The notes under the pieces were generated by a model. That model was not told where the DNA came from and made no database searches. It was given only the letters and a program-made list of their open reading frames with translations. 64,000 nt of DNA from assembly GCA_027186245.1 (NCBI GenBank), contig CP114482.1, positions 25,067,209 to 25,131,208 of the forward strand, in the 5' to 3' direction. Within the stretch, counting starts at the first letter, position 1, and every line of letters begins with the position of its first letter. Source of the stretch: Coriaria nepalensis (taxonomy: Eukaryota; Streptophyta; Magnoliopsida; Cucurbitales; Coriariaceae). The position numbers and the translations under genes were made by a program. Positions 47,218 to 60,621 of this stretch are shown here, piece by piece.

Positions 47218-49312
47218 TTTAGAAATATTTACTGACTAAAAGAGACGCAAAAATATGACTTGAACGCTAAAAAATGCATAGTTGCGATCAATAGATCAAT
47301 TGCAAGTTATGCACGAAAGTCGCGTTTTAAATTCAAAAAGAGAATTGGTTCGAAGTGCCTTCAAACAATTTAACGATTGAAAAGACTGAGTTATATGCTT
47401 TTTAATGCTAAAATAATGCATTGTTGTCTTCAATAGATTAATTGCAAGTTATGTAACAAAATAATGTTTGAAAGGCGAAAATAGAAATCGGTTGAATTAA
47501 TTTAGAATGATTTAATGACTAAAAGAGACTCAATGACATGACTTTAAGGCTAAACAAGTGCATTGTTGCCTTCAATAGATCAACTGCAAGTTACGCACGA
47601 AAGTCATGTTTAAAGTCCGAATTTCGTTCGAAGTGATTTAGCATGATTTATTGACTAAAAGAGACACAAAAATATGACTTGAACGCTAAAAAATGCATAG
47701 TTGCCATCAATAGATCAATTGGAAGTTATGCACGAAAGTCGCGTTTTAAATGCAAAAAGAGAATTGGTTCGAAGTGCCTTCAAACAATTTAATGATTGAG
47801 AGAACTGAGTGATATGCTTTCAAATGCTAAAATAATGCATTGTTGTCTTCAATAGACTAATTACAAGTTATGTAAGATAATAAAATTTGAAGGGCAAAAA
47901 TAGATTTCGTTCGAAGTAATTTAGAATGATTTACTGACTAGAAGAGACTCAGTGACATGAATTTAAGGCGAAAGAAATGCATTGTTGCCGTCAATAGATC
48001 AACTGCAAGTTACGCACGAAAGTCATGTTTAAAGTCCGAATTTCGTTCCAAGTGATTTAGAATGATTTACTGACTAAAAGAGACGCAAAAATATGACTTG
48101 AACGCTAAAAAAGGTATAGTTGCCATCAATAGATCAATTGCAAGTTATGCACGAAAGTTGCGTTTTAAATGCAAAAAGAGAATTAGTTCGAAGTGCCTTC
48201 AAACAATTTAATGATTGAAAAGACTGAGTGATATGCTTTTTAATGCTAAAATAATGCATTGTTGTCTTCAATAGATTAATTACAAGTTATGTAAGAAAAT
48301 AATATTTGAAGGGCGAAAATAGAATTCGTTCGAACTAATTTAGAATGATTTAATGACTAGAAGAGACTCAGTGACATGAATTTAAGGCGAAAGAAATGCA
48401 TTGTTGCCTTCAATAGATCAACTGCAAGTTACGCACGAAAGTCATGTTTAAAGTCCGAATTTCGTTCGAAGTGATTTAGAATTATTTACTGACTAAAAGA
48501 GACGCAAAAATATGACTTGAACGCTAAAAAATGCATAGTTGCGATCAATAGATCAATTGCAAGTTATGCACGAAAGTCGCATTTTAAATTCAAAAAGAGA
48601 ATTGGTTCGAAGTGCCTTCAAACAATTTAATGATTGAAAAGACTGAGTTATATGCTTTTTAATGCTAAAATAATGCATTGTTGTCTTCAATAGATTAATT
48701 ACAAGTTATGTAAGAAAATAATGTTTGAAGGGCGAAAATAGAATTCGTTCGAATTAATTTAGAATGATTTAAAGACTAAAAGAGACTCAATGACATGACT
48801 TTAAGGCTAAACAAATGCATTGTTGCCTTCAATAGATCAACTGCAAGTTACGCACGAAAGTCATGTTTAAAGGCCGAATTTCGTTCGAAGTGATTTAGAA
48901 TGATTTACTGACTAAAAGAGACGCAAAAATATGACTTAAACGCTAAAAAAGGCATAGTTGCGATCAATAGATCAATTGCAAGTTATGCACGAAAGTCGCG
49001 TTTTAAATGCAAAAAGAGAATTGGTTCGAAGTGCCTTCAAACAATTTAATGATTGAGAGAACTGAGTGATATGCTTTCAAATGCTAAAATAATGCATTGT
49101 TGTCTTCAATAGACTAATTACAAGTTACGTAAGATAATAAAATTTGAAGGGCAAAAATAGATTTCGTTCGAAGTAATTTAGAATGATTTACTGACTAGAA
49201 GAGACTCAGTGACATGAATTTAAGGCGAAAGAAATGCATTGTTGCCTTCAATAGATCAACTGCAAGTTACGCACGAAAGTCATGTTTAAAGTCCGAATTT
49301 CGTTCCAAGTGA
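47218..49312 (+). repeat. Five-unit segment with a delta/alpha hybrid unit, copy 1 of the long duplication
   Basis: Unit 47218 begins as delta (gaaatatttactg, aaattcaaaaag, gagttatatgc) but becomes alpha within monomer B: after gcattgttgtcttcaatag it reads attaattgcaagttatgtaac, then atcggttgaattaa and aacaagtgc. The breakpoint is between about 47390 and 47442. It is followed by beta (47637), gamma (48056, with ggtatagttgcc and gttgccgtc just before it), delta (48475) and epsilon (48894). From about 47442 this matches the sequence 4,189 bp downstream, with the marker gttgccgtcaatag at 47984 and 52173. Confidence 0.85.
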
Positions 49313-50988
49313 TTTAGAAATATTTACTGACTAAAAGAGACGCAAAAATATGACTTGAACGCTAAAAAATGCATAGTTGCGATCAATAGATCAATTGCAA
49401 GTTATGCACGAAAGTCGCGTTTTAAATTCAAAAAGAGAATTGGTTCGAAGTGCCTTCAAACAATTTAACGATTGAAAAGACTGAGTTATATGCTTTTTAA
49501 TGCTAAAATAATGCATTGTTGTCTTCAATAGATTAATTACAAGTTATGTAAGAAAATAATGTTTGAAGGGCGAAAATAGAATTCGTTCGAATTAATTTAC
49601 ACTGATTTAACGACTAAAAGAGACTCAATGACATGACTTTAAGGCTAAACAAATGCATTGTTGCCTTCAATAGATCAACTGCAAGTTACGCACGAAAGTC
49701 ATGTTTAAAGGCCGAATTTCGTTCGAAGTGATTTAGAATGATTTACTGACTAAAAGAGACGCAAAAATATGACTTAAACGCTAAAAAAGGCATAGTTGCG
49801 ATCAATAGATCAATTGCAAGTTATGCACGAAAGTCGCGTTTTAAATGCAAAAAGAGAATTGGTTCGAAGTGCCTTCAAACAATTTAATGATTGAAAAGAC
49901 AGAGTGATATGCTTTTTAATGCTAAAATAATGCATTTTTGTCTTCAATAGATTAATTGCAAGTTATGTAACAAAATAATGTTTGAAAGGCGAAAATAGAA
50001 ATCGGTTGAATTAATTTAGAATGATTTAATGACTAAAAGAGACTCAATGACATGACTTTAAGGCTAAACAAGTGCATTGTTGCCATCAATAGATCAACTG
50101 CAAGTTACGCACGAAAGTCATGTTTAAAGGCCGAATTTCGTTCGAAGTGATTTAGAATGATTTACTGACTAAAAGAGACGCAAAAATATGACTTAAACGC
50201 TAAAAAAGGCATAGTTGCGATCAATAGATCAATTGCAAGTTATGCACGAAAGTCGCATTTTAAATGCAAAAAGAGAATTGGTTCGAAGTGCCTTCAAACA
50301 ATTTAATGATTGAGAGAACTGAGTGATATGCTTTCAAATGCTAAAATAATGCATTGTTGTCTTCAATAGACTAATTACAAGTTACGTAAGATAATAAAAT
50401 TTGAAGGGCAAAAATAGATTTCGTTCGAACTAATTTAGAATGATTTACTGACTAGAAGAGACTCAGTGACATGAATTTAAGGCGAAGGAAATGCATTGTT
50501 GCCTTCAATAGATCAACTGCAAGTTACGCACGAAAGTCATGTTTAAAGGCCGAATTTCGTTCGAAGTGATTTAGAATGATTTACTGACTAAAAGAGACGC
50601 AAAAATATGACTTAAACGCTAAAAAAGGCATAGTTGCGATCAATAGATCAATTGCAAGTTATGCACGAAAGTCGCATTTTAAATGCAAAAAGAGAATTGG
50701 TTCGAAGTGCCTTCAAACAATTTAATGATTGAGAGAACTGAGTGATATGCTTTCAAATGCTAAAATAATGCATTGTTGTCTTCAATAGACTAATTACAAG
50801 TTACGTAAGATAATAAAATTTGAAGGGCAAAAATAGATTTCGTTCGAACTAATTTAGAATGATTTACTGACTAGAAGAGACTCAGTGACATGAATTTAAG
50901 GCGAAGGAAATGCATTGTTGCCTTCAATAGATCAACTGCAAGTTACGCACGAAAGTCATGTTTAAAGTCCGAATTTCGTTCCAAGTGA
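49313..50988 (+). repeat. 1,676-bp module delta-alpha-epsilon-epsilon, copy 3
   Basis: Units at 49313, 49732, 50151 and 50570 repeat 45542-47217 with an offset of 3,771 bp (nine units) and keep ttacactg, gttgccatcaatag, gtcgcattttaaatgc and gcgaaggaaatgc. By eye this copy is almost identical to copy 2. Both are followed by a delta-start unit (47218 and 50989). Confidence 0.87.
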
Positions 50989-53501
50989 TTTAGAAATATT
51001 TACTGACTAAAAGAGACGCAAAAATATGACTTGAACGCTAAAAAATGCATAGTTGCGATCAATAGATCAATTGCAAGTTATGCACGAAAGTCGCGATTAA
51101 ATTCAAAAAGAGAATTGGTTCGAAGTGCCTTCAAACAATTTAACGATTGAAAAGACTGAGTTATATGCTTTTTAATGCTAAAATAATGCATTGTTGTCTT
51201 CAATAGATTAATTACAAGTTATGTAAGAAAATAATGTTTGAAGGGCGAAAATAGAATTCGTTCGAATTAATTTAGACTGATTTAACGACTAAAAGAGACT
51301 CAATGACATGACTTTAAGGCTAAACAAATGCATTGTTGCCTTCAATAGATCAACTGCAAGTTACGCACGAAAGTCATGTTTAAAGGCCGAATTTCGTTCG
51401 AAGTGATTTAGAATGATTTACTGACTAAAAGAGATGCAAAAATATGACTTAAACGCTAAAAAAGGCATAGTTGCGATCAATAGATCAATTGCAAGTTATG
51501 CACGAAAGTCGCGTTTTAAATGCAAAAAGAGAATTGGTTCGAAGTGCCTTCAAACAATTTAATGATTGAAAAGACAGAGTGATATGCTTTTTAATGCTAA
51601 AATAATGCATTGTTGTCTTCAATAGATTAATTGCAAGTTATGTAACAAAATAATGTTTGAAAGGCGAAAATAGAAATCGGTTGAATTAATTTAGAATGAT
51701 TTAATGACTAAAAGAGACTCAATGACATGACTTTAAGGCTAAACAAGTGCATTGTTGCCTTCAATAGATCAACTGCAAGTTACGCACGAAAGTCATGTTT
51801 AAAGTCCGAATTTCGTTCGAAGTGATTTAGCATGATTTATTGACTAAAAGAGACACAAAAATATGACTTGAACGCTAAAAAATGCATAGTTGCCATCAAT
51901 AGATCAATTGGAAGTTATGCACGAAAGTCGCGTTTTAAATGCAAAAAGAGAATTGGTTCGAAGTGCCTTCAAACAATTTAATGATTGAGAGAACTGAGTG
52001 ATATGCTTTCAAATGCTAAAATAATGCATTGTTGTCTTCAATAGACTAATTACAAGTTATGTAAGATAATAAAATTTGAAGGGCAAAAATAGATTTCGTT
52101 CGAAGTAATTTAGAATGATTTACTGACTAGAAGAGACTCAGTGACATGAATTTAAGGCGAAAGAAATGCATTGTTGCCGTCAATAGATCAACTGCAAGTT
52201 ACGCACGAAAGTCATGTTTAAAGTCCGAATTTCGTTCCAAGTGATTTAGAATGATTTACTGACTAAAAGAGACGCAAAAATATGACTTGAACGCTAAAAA
52301 AGGTATAGTTGCCATCAATAGATCAATTGCAAGTTATGCACGAAAGTTGCGTTTTAAATGCAAAAAGAGAATTAGTTCGAAGTGCCTTCAAACAATTTAA
52401 TGATTGAAAAGACTGAGTGATATGCTTTTTAATGCTAAAATAATGCATTGTTGTCTTCAATAGATTAATTACAAGTTATGTAAGAAAATAATATTTGAAG
52501 GGCGAAAATAGAATTCGTTCGAACTAATTTAGAATGATTTAATGACTAGAAGAGACTCAGTGACATGAATTTAAGGCGAAAGAAATGCATTGTTGCCTTC
52601 AATAGATCAACTGCAAGTTACGCACGAAAGTCATGTTTAAAGTCCGAATTTCGTTCGAAGTGATTTAGAATTATTTACTGACTAAAAGAGACGCAAAAAT
52701 ATGACTTGAACGCTAAAAAATGCATAGTTGCGATCAATAGATCAATTGCAAGTTATGCACGAAAGTCGCATTTTAAATTCAAAAAGAGAATTGGTTCGAA
52801 GTGCCTTCAAACAATTTAATGATTGAAAAGACTGAGTTATATGCTTTTTAATGCTAAAATAATGCATTGTTGTCTTCAATAGATTAATTACAAGTTATGT
52901 AAGAAAATAATGTTTGAAGGGCGAAAATAGAATTCGTTCGAATTAATTTAGAATGATTTAAAGACTAAAACAGACTCAATGACATGACTTTAAGGCTAAA
53001 CAAATGCATTGTTGCCTTCAATAGATCAACTGCAAGTTACGCACGAAAGTCATGTTTAAAGGCCGAATTTCGTTCGAAGTGATTTAGAATGATTTACTGA
53101 CTAAAAGAGACGCAAAAATATGACTTAAACGCTAAAAAAGGCATAGTTGCGATCAATAGATCAATTGCAAGTTATGCACGAAAGTCGCGTTTTAAATGCA
53201 AAAAGAGAATTGGTTCGAAGTGCCTTCAAACAATTTAATGATTGAGAGAACTGAGTGATATGCTTTCAAATGCTAAAATAATGCATTGTTGTCTTCAATA
53301 GACTAATTACAAGTTACGTAAGATAATAAAATTTGAAGGGCAAAAATAGATTTCGTTCGAACTAATTTAGAATGATTTACTGACTAGAAGAGACTCAGTG
53401 ACATGAATTTAAGGCGAAAGAAATGCATTGTTGCCTTCAATAGATCAACTGCAAGTTACGCACGAAAGTCATGTTTAAAGTCCGAATTTCGTTCCAAGTG
53501 G
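50989..53501 (+). repeat. Six-unit segment, copy 2 of the long duplication
   Basis: Units are delta (50989, 418 bp because gcgattaaattc lacks one base of gcgttttaaattc), alpha (51407), beta (51826), gamma (52245), delta (52664) and epsilon (53083). From about 51631 it parallels 47442 onward at 4,189 bp, ten units minus that one base. Here delta and alpha are complete separate units where copy 1 has a single delta/alpha hybrid. This arrangement therefore looks older, and the hybrid in copy 1 looks like its one-unit deletion. Confidence 0.85.
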
Positions 53502-55596
53502 TTTAGAAATATTTACTGACTAAAAGAGACGCAAAAATATGACTTGAACGCTAAAAAATGCATAGTTGCGATCAATAGATCAATTGCAAGTTATGCACGA
53601 AAGTCGCGTTTTAAATTCAAAAAGAGAATTGGTTCGAAGTGCCTTCAAACAATTTAACGATTGAAAAGACTGAGTTATATGCTTTTTAATGCTAAAATAA
53701 TGCATTGTTGTCTTCAATAGATTAATTACAAGTTATGTAAGAAAATAATGTTTGAAGGGCGAAAATAGAATTCGTTCGAATTAATTTACACTGATTTAAA
53801 GACTAAAACAGACTCAATGACATGACTTTAAGGCTAAACAAATGCATTGTTGCCTTCAATAGATCAACTGCAAGTTACGCACGAAAGTCATGTTTAAAGG
53901 CCGAATTTCGTTCGAAGTGATTTAGAATGATTTACTGACTAAAAGAGACGCAAAAATATGACTTAAACGCTAAAAAAGGCATAGTTGCGATCAATAGATC
54001 AATTGCAAGTTATGCACGAAAGTCGCGTTTTAAATGCAAAAAGAGAATTGGTTCGAAGTGCCTTCAAACAATTTAATGATTGAAAAGACAGAGTGATATG
54101 CTTTTTAATGCTAAAATAATGCATTTTTGTCTTCAATAGATTAATTGCAAGTTATGTAACAAAATAATGTTTGAAAGGCGAAAATAGAAATCGGTTGAAT
54201 TAATTTAGAATGATTTAATGACTAAAAGAGACTCAATGACATGACTTTAAGGCTAAACAAGTGCATTGTTGCCTTCAATAGATCAACTGCAAGTTACGCA
54301 CGAAAGTCATGTTTAAAGTCCGAATTTCGTTCGAAGTGATTTAGCATGATTTATTGACTAAAAGAGACACAAAAATATGACTTGAACGCTAAAAAATGCA
54401 TAGTTGCCATCAATAGATCAATTGGAAGTTATGCACGAAAGTCGCGTTTTAAATGCAAAAAGAGAATTGGTTCGAAGTGCCTTCAAACAATTTAATGATT
54501 GAGAGAACTGAGTGATATGCTTTCAAATGCTAAAATAATGCATTGTTGTCTTCAATAGACTAATTACAAGTTATGTAAGATAATAAAATTTGAAGGGCAA
54601 AAATAGATTTCGTTCGAAGTAATTTAGAATGATTTACTGACTAGAAGAGACTCAGTGACATGAATTTAAGGCGAAAGAAATGCATTGTTGCCTTCAATAG
54701 ATCAACTGCAAGTTACGCACGAAAGTCATGTTTAAAGTCCGAATTTCATTCCAAGTGATTTAGAATGATTTACTGACTAAAAGAGACGCAAAAATATGAC
54801 TTGAACGCTAAAAAATGCATAGTTGCCATCAATAGATCAATTGCAAGTTATGCACGAAAGTCGCGTTTTAAATGCAAAAAGAGAATTGGTTCGAAGTGCC
54901 TTCAAACAATTTAATGATTGAAAAGACAGAGTGATATGCTTTTTAATGCTAAAATAATGCATTTTTGTCTTCAATAGATTAATTGCAAGTTATGTAACAA
55001 AATAATGTTTGAAAGGCGAAAATAGAAATCGGTTGAATTAATTAAGAATGATTTAATGACTAAAAGAGACTCAATGACATGACTTTAAGGCTAAACAAGT
55101 GCATTGTTGCCTTCAATAGATCAACTGCAAGTTACGCACGAAAGTCATGTTTAAAGTCTGAATTTCGTTCGAAGTGATTTAGCATGATTTATTGACTAAA
55201 AGAGACACAAAAATATGACTTGAACGCTAAAAAATGCATAGTTGCCATCAATAGATCAATTGGAAGTTATGCACGAAAGTCGCGTTTTAAATGCAAAAAG
55301 AGAATTGGTTCGAAGTGCCTTCAAACAATTTAATGATTGAGAGAACTGAGTGATATGCTTTCAAATGCTAAAATAATGCATTGTTGTCTTCAATAGACTA
55401 ATTACAAGTTATGTAAGATAATAAAATTTGAAGGGCAAAAATAGATTTCGTTCGAAGTAATTTAGAATGATTTACTGACTAGAAGAGACTCAGTGACATG
55501 AATTTAAGGCGAAAGAAATGCATTGTTGCCTTCAATAGATCAACTGCAAGTTACGCACGAAAGTCATGTTTAAAGTCCGAATTTCGTTCCAAGTGA
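53502..55596 (+). repeat. Delta-alpha-beta-alpha-beta run
   Basis: Units are delta (53502, ggtttagaaat and ttacactg with gactaaaacagac), alpha (53921), beta (54340), an alpha-like unit with a different A (54759: acttgaacgc, tgcatagttgcc) and beta (55178). The alpha-beta pair is thus tandemly doubled at 838 bp. The acttgaacgc and tgcatagttgcc A monomer of 54759 resembles that of gamma, so this unit may be a gamma/alpha recombinant formed at the duplication joint. Confidence 0.83.
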
Positions 55597-56852
55597 TTTA
55601 GAATGATTTACTGACTAAAAGAGACTCAAAAATATGACTTGAACGCTAAAAAATGCATAGTTGCCATCAATAGATCAATTGCAAGTTATGCACGAAAGTT
55701 GCGTTTTAAATGCAAAAAGAGAATTAGTTCGAAGTGCCTTCAAACAATTTAATGATTGAAAAGACTGAGTGATATGCTTTTTAATGCTAAAATAATGCAT
55801 TGTTGTCTTCAATAGATTAATTACAAGTTATGTAAGAAAATAATATTTGAAGGGCGAAAATAGAATTCGTTCGAACTAATTTAGAATGATTTAATGACTA
55901 GAAGAGACTCAGTGACATGACTTTAAGGCTAACCAAATGCATTGTTGCCTTCAATAGATCAACTGCAAGTGCGCACGAAAGTCATGTTTAAAGTCCGAAT
56001 TTCGTTCGAAGTGATTTAGAATGATTTATTGACTAAAAGAGACGCAAAAATATGACTTGAACGCTAAAAAATGCATAGTTGCCATCAATAGATCAATTGC
56101 AAGTTATGCACGAAAGTCGCGTTTTAAATGCAAAAAGAGAATTGGTTCGAAGTACCTTCATACACTTTAATGATTGAAAAGAATGAGTGATATGCTTTTT
56201 AATGCTAAAATAATGCATTGTTGTCTTCAATAGATTAATTACAAGTTATGTAAGAAAATAATGTTTGAAGGGTGAAAATAGAATTCGTTCGAATTAATTT
56301 AGAATGACTTAATGACTAGAAGAGACTCAGTGACATTACTTTAAGGCTAAACAAATGCATTGTTGCCTTCAATAGATCAACTGCAAGTTACGCACGAAAG
56401 TCATGCTTAAAGGCCGAATTTCGTTCGAAGTGATTTAGAATGATTTACTGACTAAAAGAGACGCAAAAATATGACTTGAACGCTAAAAAATTCATAGTTG
56501 CGATCAATAGATCGATTGCAAGTTATGCACGAAAGTCGCGTTTTAAATGCAAAAAGAGAATTGGTTCGAAGTGCCTTCAAACAATTTAATGATTGAAAAG
56601 ACTGAGTGATATGCTTTTTAATGCTAAAATAATGCATTGTTGTCTTCAATAGATTAATTGCAAGTTATGTAAGAAAATAATGTTTGAAAGGCGAAAATAG
56701 AATTCAGTCGAATTAATTTAGAATGATTTAATGACTAAAAGAGACTCAATGACATGACTTTAAGGCTAAACAAATGCATTGTTGCCTTCAATAGATCAAC
56801 TGCAAGTTACACACGAAAGTCATGTTTAAAGGCCGAATTTCGTTCGAAGTGA
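55597..56852 (+). repeat. Gamma unit and two transitional units
   Basis: Units at 55597 (418 bp; gamma type with gttgcgttttaaatgc and gaattagttcg; 1-bp loss in gcaagtgcgcacg near 55969), 56015 (gtaccttcatacactttaatg) and 56434 (ttcatagttgcgatc, agatcgattgc, aattcagtcgaattaa). This is the right edge of the alpha-to-epsilon region. No unit beyond here carries the alpha, beta or delta markers. Confidence 0.83.
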
Positions 56853-58527
56853 TTTAGAATGATTTACTGACTAAAAGAGACGCAAAAATATGACTTGAAC
56901 GCTAAAAAAGGCATAGTTGCCATCAATAGATCAATTGCAAGTTATGCACGAAAGTCGCGTTTTAAATGCAAAAAGAGAATTGGTTCGATGTGCCTTCAAA
57001 CAATTTAACGATTGAAAAGACTTAGTCATATGCTTTTTAATGCTAAAATAATGCGTTGTTGTCTTCAATAGATTAATTACAAGTTATGTAAGAAAATAAT
57101 ATTTGAAGGGCGAAAATGGAATTCGTTCGAACTAATTTAGAATGATTTAATGACTAGAAGAGACTCGGTGACAAGAATTTAAGGCTAAAGAAATGCATTG
57201 TTGCCTATAATAGATCAATTGCAAGTTAAGCACGAAAGTCATGTTTAAATGCCGAATTTCATACGAAGTGATTTAGAATGATTTATTGACTAAAAGAGAC
57301 GAAAAAATATGACTTGAATGCTAAAAAATGCATAGTTGCCATCAATAGATCAATTGCAAGTTATGCACGAAAGTCGCGTTTTAAATGCAAAAAGAGAATT
57401 GGTTCGAAGTTCCTTCAAACAATTTAATGATTGAAAAGACTGAGTGTATGCTTTTTAATGCTAAAATAGTGCATTGTTGTCTTCAATAGATTAATTATAA
57501 GTTATGTAAGAAAATAATGTTTTAAGGGCGAAAATAGAATTCGTTCGAATTAATTTAGAATGATTTAATGACTAAAAGAGACTCAATGACATGACTTTAA
57601 GGCTAAACAAATGCATTGTTGCCTTCAATAGATCAACTGCAAGTTACACACGAAAGTCATGTTTAAAGGCCGAATTTCGTTCGAAGTGATTTAGAATGAT
57701 TTACTGACTAAAAGAAACGCAAAAATATGACTTGAACGCTAAAAAAGGCATAGTTGCCATCAATAGATCAATTGCAAGTTATGCACGAAAGTCGCGTTTT
57801 AAATGCAAAAAGAGAATTGGTTCGAAGTGCCTTCAAACAATTTAACGATTGAAAAGACTGAGTCATATGCTTTTTAATGCTAAAATAATGCATTGTTGTC
57901 TTCAATAGATTAATTACAAGTTATGTAAGAAAATAATATTTGAAGGGCGAAAATGGAATTCGTTCGAACTAATTTAGAATGATTTAATGACTAGAAGAGA
58001 CTCGGTGACAGGAATTTAAGGCTAAAGAAATGCATTGTTGCCTATAATAGATCAATTGCAAGTTAAGCACGAAAGTCATGTTTAAATGCCGAATTTCATA
58101 TGAAGTGATTTAGAATGATTTATTGACTAAAAGAGACGAAAAAATATGACTTGAATGCTAAAAAATGCATAGTTGCCATCAATAGATCAATTGCAAGTAA
58201 TGCACGAAAGTCGCGTTTCAAATGCAAAAAGAGAATTGGTTCGAAGTGCCTTCAAACAATTTAATGATTGAAAAGACTGAGTGATATGCTTTTTAATGCT
58301 AAAATAATGCATTGTTGTCTTCAATAGATTAATTACAAGTTATGTAAGAAAATAATGTTTGAAGGGCGAAAATAGAATTCGTTCGAATTAATTTAGAATG
58401 ACTTAATGACTAGAAGAGACTCAGTGACATTACTTTAAGGCTAAACAAATGCATTGTTGCCTTCAATAGATCCACTGCAAGTTATGCACGAAAGTCATGT
58501 TTAAATGCCGAATTTCATACGAAGTGA
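56853..58527 (+). repeat. Two-unit module, two tandem copies (56853-57689 and 57690-58527)
   Basis: Each module has a first unit with ggcatagttgcc, aacgattg, gtcatatg, gaaaatggaattcg, a C with gactcggtgaca, gcctataatag and gttaagcacg, then a second unit with gagacgaaaaaatatg and acttgaatgc. The lengths are 837 and 838 bp because unit 57272 lost one base (gactgagtgtatgc). Copies or near-copies of the pair occur again at 59784-60621 and 63137-63974. The gttaagcacg change is diagnostic. Confidence 0.85.
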
Positions 58528-58947
58528 ATTAGAATGATTTACTGACTAAAAAAGGCGCAAAAATATGACTTTAAGGCTAAAAAAATGCATAGTTGCCATC
58601 AATAGATCAATTGCAAATTATGCATGAAGGTGGTGTTCTAAATGCAAAAAGAGAATTGGTTCGAAGTGCCTTCCAACAATTTAATGATTGAAAAGACTGA
58701 GTGATATGCTTTTTAATGCTAAAATAATGCATTGTTGTCTTCAATAGATTAATTACAAGTTATGTAAGAAAATAATGTTTGAAGGGCGAAAATAGAATTC
58801 GTTCGAAATAATTTAGAATGATTTAATGACTAGAAGAGACTCAGTGACATGACTTTAAGGCTAAACAAATGCATTGTTGCCTTCAATAGATCAACCGCAA
58901 GTTATGCACGAAAGTCATGTTTAAATGCCGAATTTCATACGAAGTGA
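58528..58947 (+). repeat. 420-bp unit with a C-like tract in monomer A
   Basis: The A monomer starts attagaatgatttactgac, then has aaaaaaggcgcaaaaatatg and gactttaaggctaaaaaaat before returning to A-type gcatagttgccatc. The piece gactttaaggctaaa is typical of C1, where A monomers otherwise have gacttgaacgctaaa. The following aaattatgcatgaaggtgg is also private to this family. The extra A in ctaaaaaaatgc makes the unit 420 bp. Related units start at 60622, 61042 and 61881, and the last bases of the window (63975) begin another. Confidence 0.85.
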
Positions 58948-59783
58948 TTTAGAATGATTTACTGACTAAAAGAGACGCAAAAATATGACTTGAACGCTAA
59001 AAAATGCATAGTTGCCATCAATAGATCAATTGCAAGTTATGCACGAAAGTCGCGTTTTAAATGCAAAAAGAGAATTGGTTCGAAGTTCCTTCAAACAATT
59101 TAATGATTGAAAAGACTGAGTGTATGCTTTTTAATGCTAAAATAATGCATTGTTGTCTTCAATAGATTAATTACAAGTTATGTAAGAAAATAATATTTGA
59201 AGGGCGAAAATAGAATTCGTTCGAACTAATTTAGAATGATTTAATGACTAGAAGAGACTCAGTGACATGACTTTAAGGATAAACAAATGCATTGTTGCCT
59301 TCAATAGATCAACGGCAAGTTACGCACGAAAGTCATGTTTAAATGCCGAATTTCATACGAAGTGATTTAGAATGATTTACTGACTAAAAGAGACGCAAAA
59401 ATATGACTTGAACGCTAAAAAATGCATAGTTGCCATCAATAGATCAATTGCAAGTTATGCACGAAAGTCGCGTTTTAAATGCAAAAAGAGAATTGGTTCG
59501 AAGTTCCTTCAAACAATTTATTGATTGAAAAGACTGAGTGTATGCTTTTTAATGCTAAAATAGTGCATTGTTGTCTTCAATAGATTAATTATAAGTTATG
59601 TAAGAAAATAATGTTTTAAGGGCGAAAATAGAATTCGTTCGAATTAATTTAGAATGATTTAATGACTAAAAGAGACTCAATGACATGACTTTAAGGCTAA
59701 ACAAATGCATTGTTGCCTTCAATAGATCAACTGCAAGTTACACACGAAAGTCATGTTTAAAGGCCGAATTTCGTTCGAAGTGA
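58948..59783 (+). repeat. Two 418-bp units
   Basis: Units at 58948 and 59366 both carry the 1-bp loss gactgagtgtatgc and gaagttccttc in place of gaagtgccttc. The second also has aatagtgcattg, aattataagtt and aatgttttaagg. These markers are shared with the unit at 57272 and in part with 62301 and 62719, so this sub-family is spread through the right end of the array. Confidence 0.85.
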
Positions 59784-60621
59784 TTTAGAATGATTTACTG
59801 ACTAAAAGAGACGCAAAAATATGACTTGAACGCTAAAAAAGGCATAGTTGCCATCAATAGATCAATTGCAAGTTATGCACGAAAGTCGCGTTTTAAATGC
59901 AAAAAGAGAATTGGTTCGAAGTGCCTTCAAACAATTTAACGATTGAAAAGACTGAGTCATATGCTTTTTAATGCTAAAATAATGCATTGTTGTCTTCAAT
60001 AGATTAATTACAAGTTATGTAAGAAAATAATATTTGAAGGGCGAAAATGGAATTCGTTCGAACTAATTTAGAATGATTTAATGACTAGAAGAGACTCGGT
60101 GACAGGAATTTAAGGCTAAAGAAATGCATTGTTGCCTATAATAGATCAATTGCAAGTTAAGCACGAAAGTCATGTTTAAATGCCGAATTTCATATGAAGT
60201 GATTTAGAATGATTTATTGACTAAAAGAGACGAAAAAATATGACTTGAATGCTAAAAAATGCATAGTTGCCATCAATAGATCAATTGCAAGTTATGCACG
60301 AAAGTCGCGTTTCAAATGCAAAAAGAGAATTGGTTCGAAGTGCCTTCAAACAATTTAATGATTGAAAAGACTGAGTGATATGCTTTTTAATGCTAAAATA
60401 ATGCATTGTTGTCTTCAATAGATTAATTACAAGTTATGTAAGAAAACAATATTTGAAGGGCGAAAATAGAATTCGTTCGAACTAATTTAGAATGATTTAA
60501 TGACTAGAAGAGACTCAGTGACATGACTTTAAGGATAAACAAATGCATTGTTGCCTTCAATAGATCCACTGCAAGTTATGCACGAAAGTCATGTTTAAAT
60601 GCCGAATTTCATACGAAGTGA
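59784..60621 (+). repeat. Two-unit module, third copy
   Basis: Units at 59784 and 60203 repeat the order described at 56853-58527, with gaaaatggaattcg, gactcggtgacagg, gcctataatag, gttaagcacg and then gagacgaaaaaatatg. The offset from the copy at 57690 is 2,094 bp (five units minus one base). Its second unit ends with gaaaacaatatttg and aaggataaac, unlike the earlier copies. Confidence 0.84.

Noticed and set aside
56452..56649. Open frame of 65 codons on the minus strand
   Set aside because: It is the same repeat-internal frame as at 9655-9852. Similarity between the two reflects satellite identity and not protein conservation.
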